A stretch of 64,000 nt of DNA from Bacillus sp. SD088 (lineage in GTDB: Bacteria > Bacillota > Bacilli > Bacillales > Bacillaceae_C), in contig NZ_JADIJK010000003.1 in assembly GCF_017355205.1 (NCBI RefSeq), positions 124,001 to 188,000 on the forward strand, in the 5' to 3' direction. Below are positions 62,258 through 64,000 of the stretch, in pieces. The translations under genes and the position numbers were made by a program. The notes beneath the pieces were generated by a model that was not told the origin of the DNA, did not search any database, and saw only the letters and a program-made list of their open reading frames with translations. Position 1 is the first letter of the stretch, and the number at the start of each line of letters is the position of its first letter.

Positions 62258-62386
62258 GTCCATCACTCCTTGCCGTTTAAATAAACTTCTAATGAATAAG
62301 CTATCTAGACATCATTGACTATTTTATCATTATATATGATATAAAAACCACTATTCGATTTAAGTTTCTATGAATATTGACAGATA

Positions 62387-62587
62387 CTAGTTCCTTTTGT
62401 AAAAAACATCTTGTTCAATATGAATTTCACCTGTCACGCTAATCCCCCAGGAGTCAACAGTGATCGAATTCCTTTCTATTATTTCTACCAATTCATTCAG
62501 CATTCGTAAGAAATTATCCTTTGGCACTACTAAATCATAAATATCCGAATATGAGCTCGAGATCATCAATTCTTGTTGTTGAATCAT
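62387..62587 (-). pseudogene. Remnant of an IS1182-type transposase N-terminus
   Basis: 66 residues. The first part DIYDLVVPKDNFLRMLNELV matches the opening of IS1182-family transposases (LYDIVVPKDNLLRQINELV-type). The remaining 30 residues do not match. No terminal repeats or further transposase sequence are seen. The frame may still be translated, with a weak ribosome site. Confidence 0.6.
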
Positions 62588-62627
62588 GATAGCCGCCCAC
62601 TTCTACTAGATACTTTTATTGTAACTA

Positions 62628-62672
62628 AAAAAGGATATGACTCCCATTTTTAATTCGGGAATCATATCCTTT
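62628..62672 (-). terminator. Terminator after the yvlD-like gene region
   Basis: AAGGATATGA-T/C-TCCC and its complement, around TTTTTAATTC; on the minus strand a TTTTTT run follows. Confidence 0.8.
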
Positions 62673-62725
62673 ATGGACTGTTTTATTAGCGTCCTCAAAA
62701 TTAACCTACGTTAAGGACTCTATTA

Positions 62726-62787
62726 ATTGGAGCAGAAGGCGGCGAAAACTCCCGTGGAAAGCGAAGCCGCCTGGAACGAAAATCAAC
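62726..62787. repeat. Dispersed intergenic repeat, family 5 (inverted copy)
   Basis: ATTGGAGCAGAAGGCGGCG, GGAAAGCGAAGCCGCC, ACGAAAATCAAC; the reverse complement of the 32016-32099 type. Confidence 0.8.
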
Positions 62788-62858
62788 AACTTAGTTTATA
62801 CACTCTCTTAATGGAAATGACTTTTTCAGTGCTCCCATTTAAAGGATTCATTTACATG

Positions 62859-63215
62859 TCAATTTCTTTTTCTCGGTTCTATAATGATTTTTTGAATCAG
62901 GAGATTGATTAATGACATGATCACAGCGAGAAGCAAGGCTACACCAAATCCAGAGATTTCAAACAAGCTTCCCATTAAAGCATCTGTCATTAACAATGTA
63001 CATGCATTAATCACAAATAAAAATAATCCTAACGTTAGTAAAGTAACGGGTAAAGTGAAAAGAATGAGTATCGGACGTACAAGCATATTTAATATAGACA
63101 AAATGATGCTAGCTCCAATGGCTGACCATATACTTGACACCTCAACCCCTTCAAAATACCCCGCAAAAGCGAGAAATAAAAGGGCGTTGACAAGAATCCC
63201 TATACTCCACTTCAT
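62859..63215 (-). CDS. Phage-holin-family/YvlD-like membrane protein
   Basis: 118 residues with four predicted spans; SLIN(M)LVRPILILFTLPVTLLTLGLFLFVINA is the signature of the YvlD/DUF360 family. Function unknown. Its ATG lies one base after the yvlB-like stop, so the two are co-translated. Confidence 0.92.
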   Translation of the reverse strand: MKWSIGILVNALLFLAFAGYFEGVEVSSIWSAIGASIILSILNMLVRPILILFTLPVTLLTLGLFLFVINACTLLMTDALMGSLFEISGFGVALLLAVIMSLINLLIQKIIIEPRKRN

Positions 63216-63216
63216 C

Positions 63217-64000
63217 TTACTGACCTTCTTCTTCCTGGATATAGACAGAGCCTGTCTTCGTGTTAGCGAACAAATGAGCTTTTTCGTTATCTGTACCCGT
63301 CCGTTTGAATTTTACTTGTTTTTGAATGATTTCATTCTTTTCATGCATGATATCAATATTATTTAATTGCAGTTTATAATTCCCAACATTGGATTGAACG
63401 TCTCCATCAATCGCGATTCCATCGGGAAGCGTAACATGAATATTTCCTGTCACTGATTTTGTTTCAATGATATTTGGAGCTTGTTTTGTAACAATACAGT
63501 CAATATTGCCATTTAAGGATTGCAAGCTTAGATCCTTATAAACACCTTCTGCTTTAATCGTACCATTGACTGTTTCGGCTTCCACCTTTTCAATTTGCGA
63601 TTCAACTAGCGCAACTTGACCATTGACAGTATCTAAATCAAGTTTTTCTCCTTGAATGTTTGTAAGATCCGCTTTTCCATTTGTTGTTTTAATAACGAAG
63701 GATTCAGCTTGTAAATTTGTGCCTCTTACTCCGCCATTAAAGACACGAATCGAGATTTTCTTATACATTTTTTCAGGGATATAAATGACTGCTTCTACCT
63801 TCATCAACTTAGATTGAGTTCCGAAGACGAGTAACCCATTCTCATACTTAAATAGGCTATGATCTAGGAAGTAGGTTCTCGCTTCTTCGCGGTCTTCCGT
63901 ACGGTAAACCTTGGCTTGGCACTCTATTCTTACTTCCGACTGATCCCAGGTCTTGATTCTTACAGGACCGTTTGCCACATCAATATCAATTCGCTCAACC
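63217..64000 (-). CDS. DUF4097/YvlB-like beta-helix protein, partial (N-terminus outside window)
   Basis: The frame stays open to the right edge; residues upstream of the internal GTG (VERIDIDVANGPVRI) belong to it. Repeated short strands such as VETVNGQVALV, VEAETVNGTIKAEGV and SLNGNIDCIV give the DUF4097 solenoid. It sits in the position of YvlB upstream of YvlD; function unknown, possibly envelope stress response. Confidence 0.88.
   Translation of the reverse strand, partial: VERIDIDVANGPVRIKTWDQSEVRIECQAKVYRTEDREEARTYFLDHSLFKYENGLLVFGTQSKLMKVEAVIYIPEKMYKKISIRVFNGGVRGTNLQAESFVIKTTNGKADLTNIQGEKLDLDTVNGQVALVESQIEKVEAETVNGTIKAEGVYKDLSLQSLNGNIDCIVTKQAPNIIETKSVTGNIHVTLPDGIAIDGDVQSNVGNYKLQLNNIDIMHEKNEIIQKQVKFKRTGTDNEKAHLFANTKTGSVYIQEEEGQ

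Overview
The window is a low-GC Firmicutes chromosome segment, most likely from a Bacillaceae member. It carries the Bacillus-type gene orders cggR-gapA-pgk-tpiA-gpmI-eno, secG-est-rnr-smpB, clpP next to tRNA-Arg, trxB-rapZ-yvcK-whiA-crh, and hprK-lgt-ppaX-acyltransferase. Nearly every gene is on the minus strand; the clear exceptions are clpP, tRNA-Arg(CCG) and a proposed antisense RNA. I cannot name the genus from the sequence alone.

Layout. (1) 1-7234 is accessory sugar metabolism: a partial Gfo/Idh dehydrogenase, a CUT1 ABC importer (two permeases and a lipoprotein), an AraC regulator, nagB and a ROK kinase. (2) 7495-11554 is the core block smpB-rnr-est-secG. (3) 12199-40256 is a carbohydrate island lying between secG and eno: a six-hairpin glycosidase-like protein, two membrane-bound AraC-type regulators, a secreted pectate-lyase-like multidomain enzyme, an LplABC-type importer, an IS21-family element, a second CUT1 importer paralogous to the first, two tandem orphan LplA-type lipoproteins, a Tat-exported beta-helix protein, a previously untracked tatA gene and a metallophosphoesterase. 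(4) 40643-48268 is the glycolytic operon with a recognisable CggR operator. (5) 48486-50305 holds a glutaredoxin-like gene, a candidate type I toxin-antitoxin locus, tRNA-Arg and clpP with a CtsR box. (6) 50402-64000 is core: an ABC exporter, crh, whiA, yvcK, rapZ, trxB, a TPR protein, an acyltransferase, ppaX, lgt, hprK and yvlD/yvlB-like genes.

How it fits together. The island looks like a scavenging system for a plant-type or other acidic polysaccharide. Secreted lyases cut the polymer, lipoproteins and CUT1/LplBC permeases import oligomers, cytosolic glycosidase, kinase, deaminase and dehydrogenase enzymes process them, and AraC-type regulators sense the substrate. None of the three importers has its own ATPase, so a shared MsmX-type ATPase elsewhere is implied. 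The window also encodes Crh and HprK, the carbon-catabolite-repression proteins that would be expected to control such an island.

The intergenic regions hold at least five families of short dispersed repeats with inverted ends (about 60-330 bp). They sit between genes and even inside operons. The points most worth a second look are the tatA-Tat substrate pair, the holin-like toxin with its convergent RNA, the apparent ATA start codon of the metallophosphoesterase, the IS21 element abutting a 23-bp perfect terminator stem, and the repeat families.
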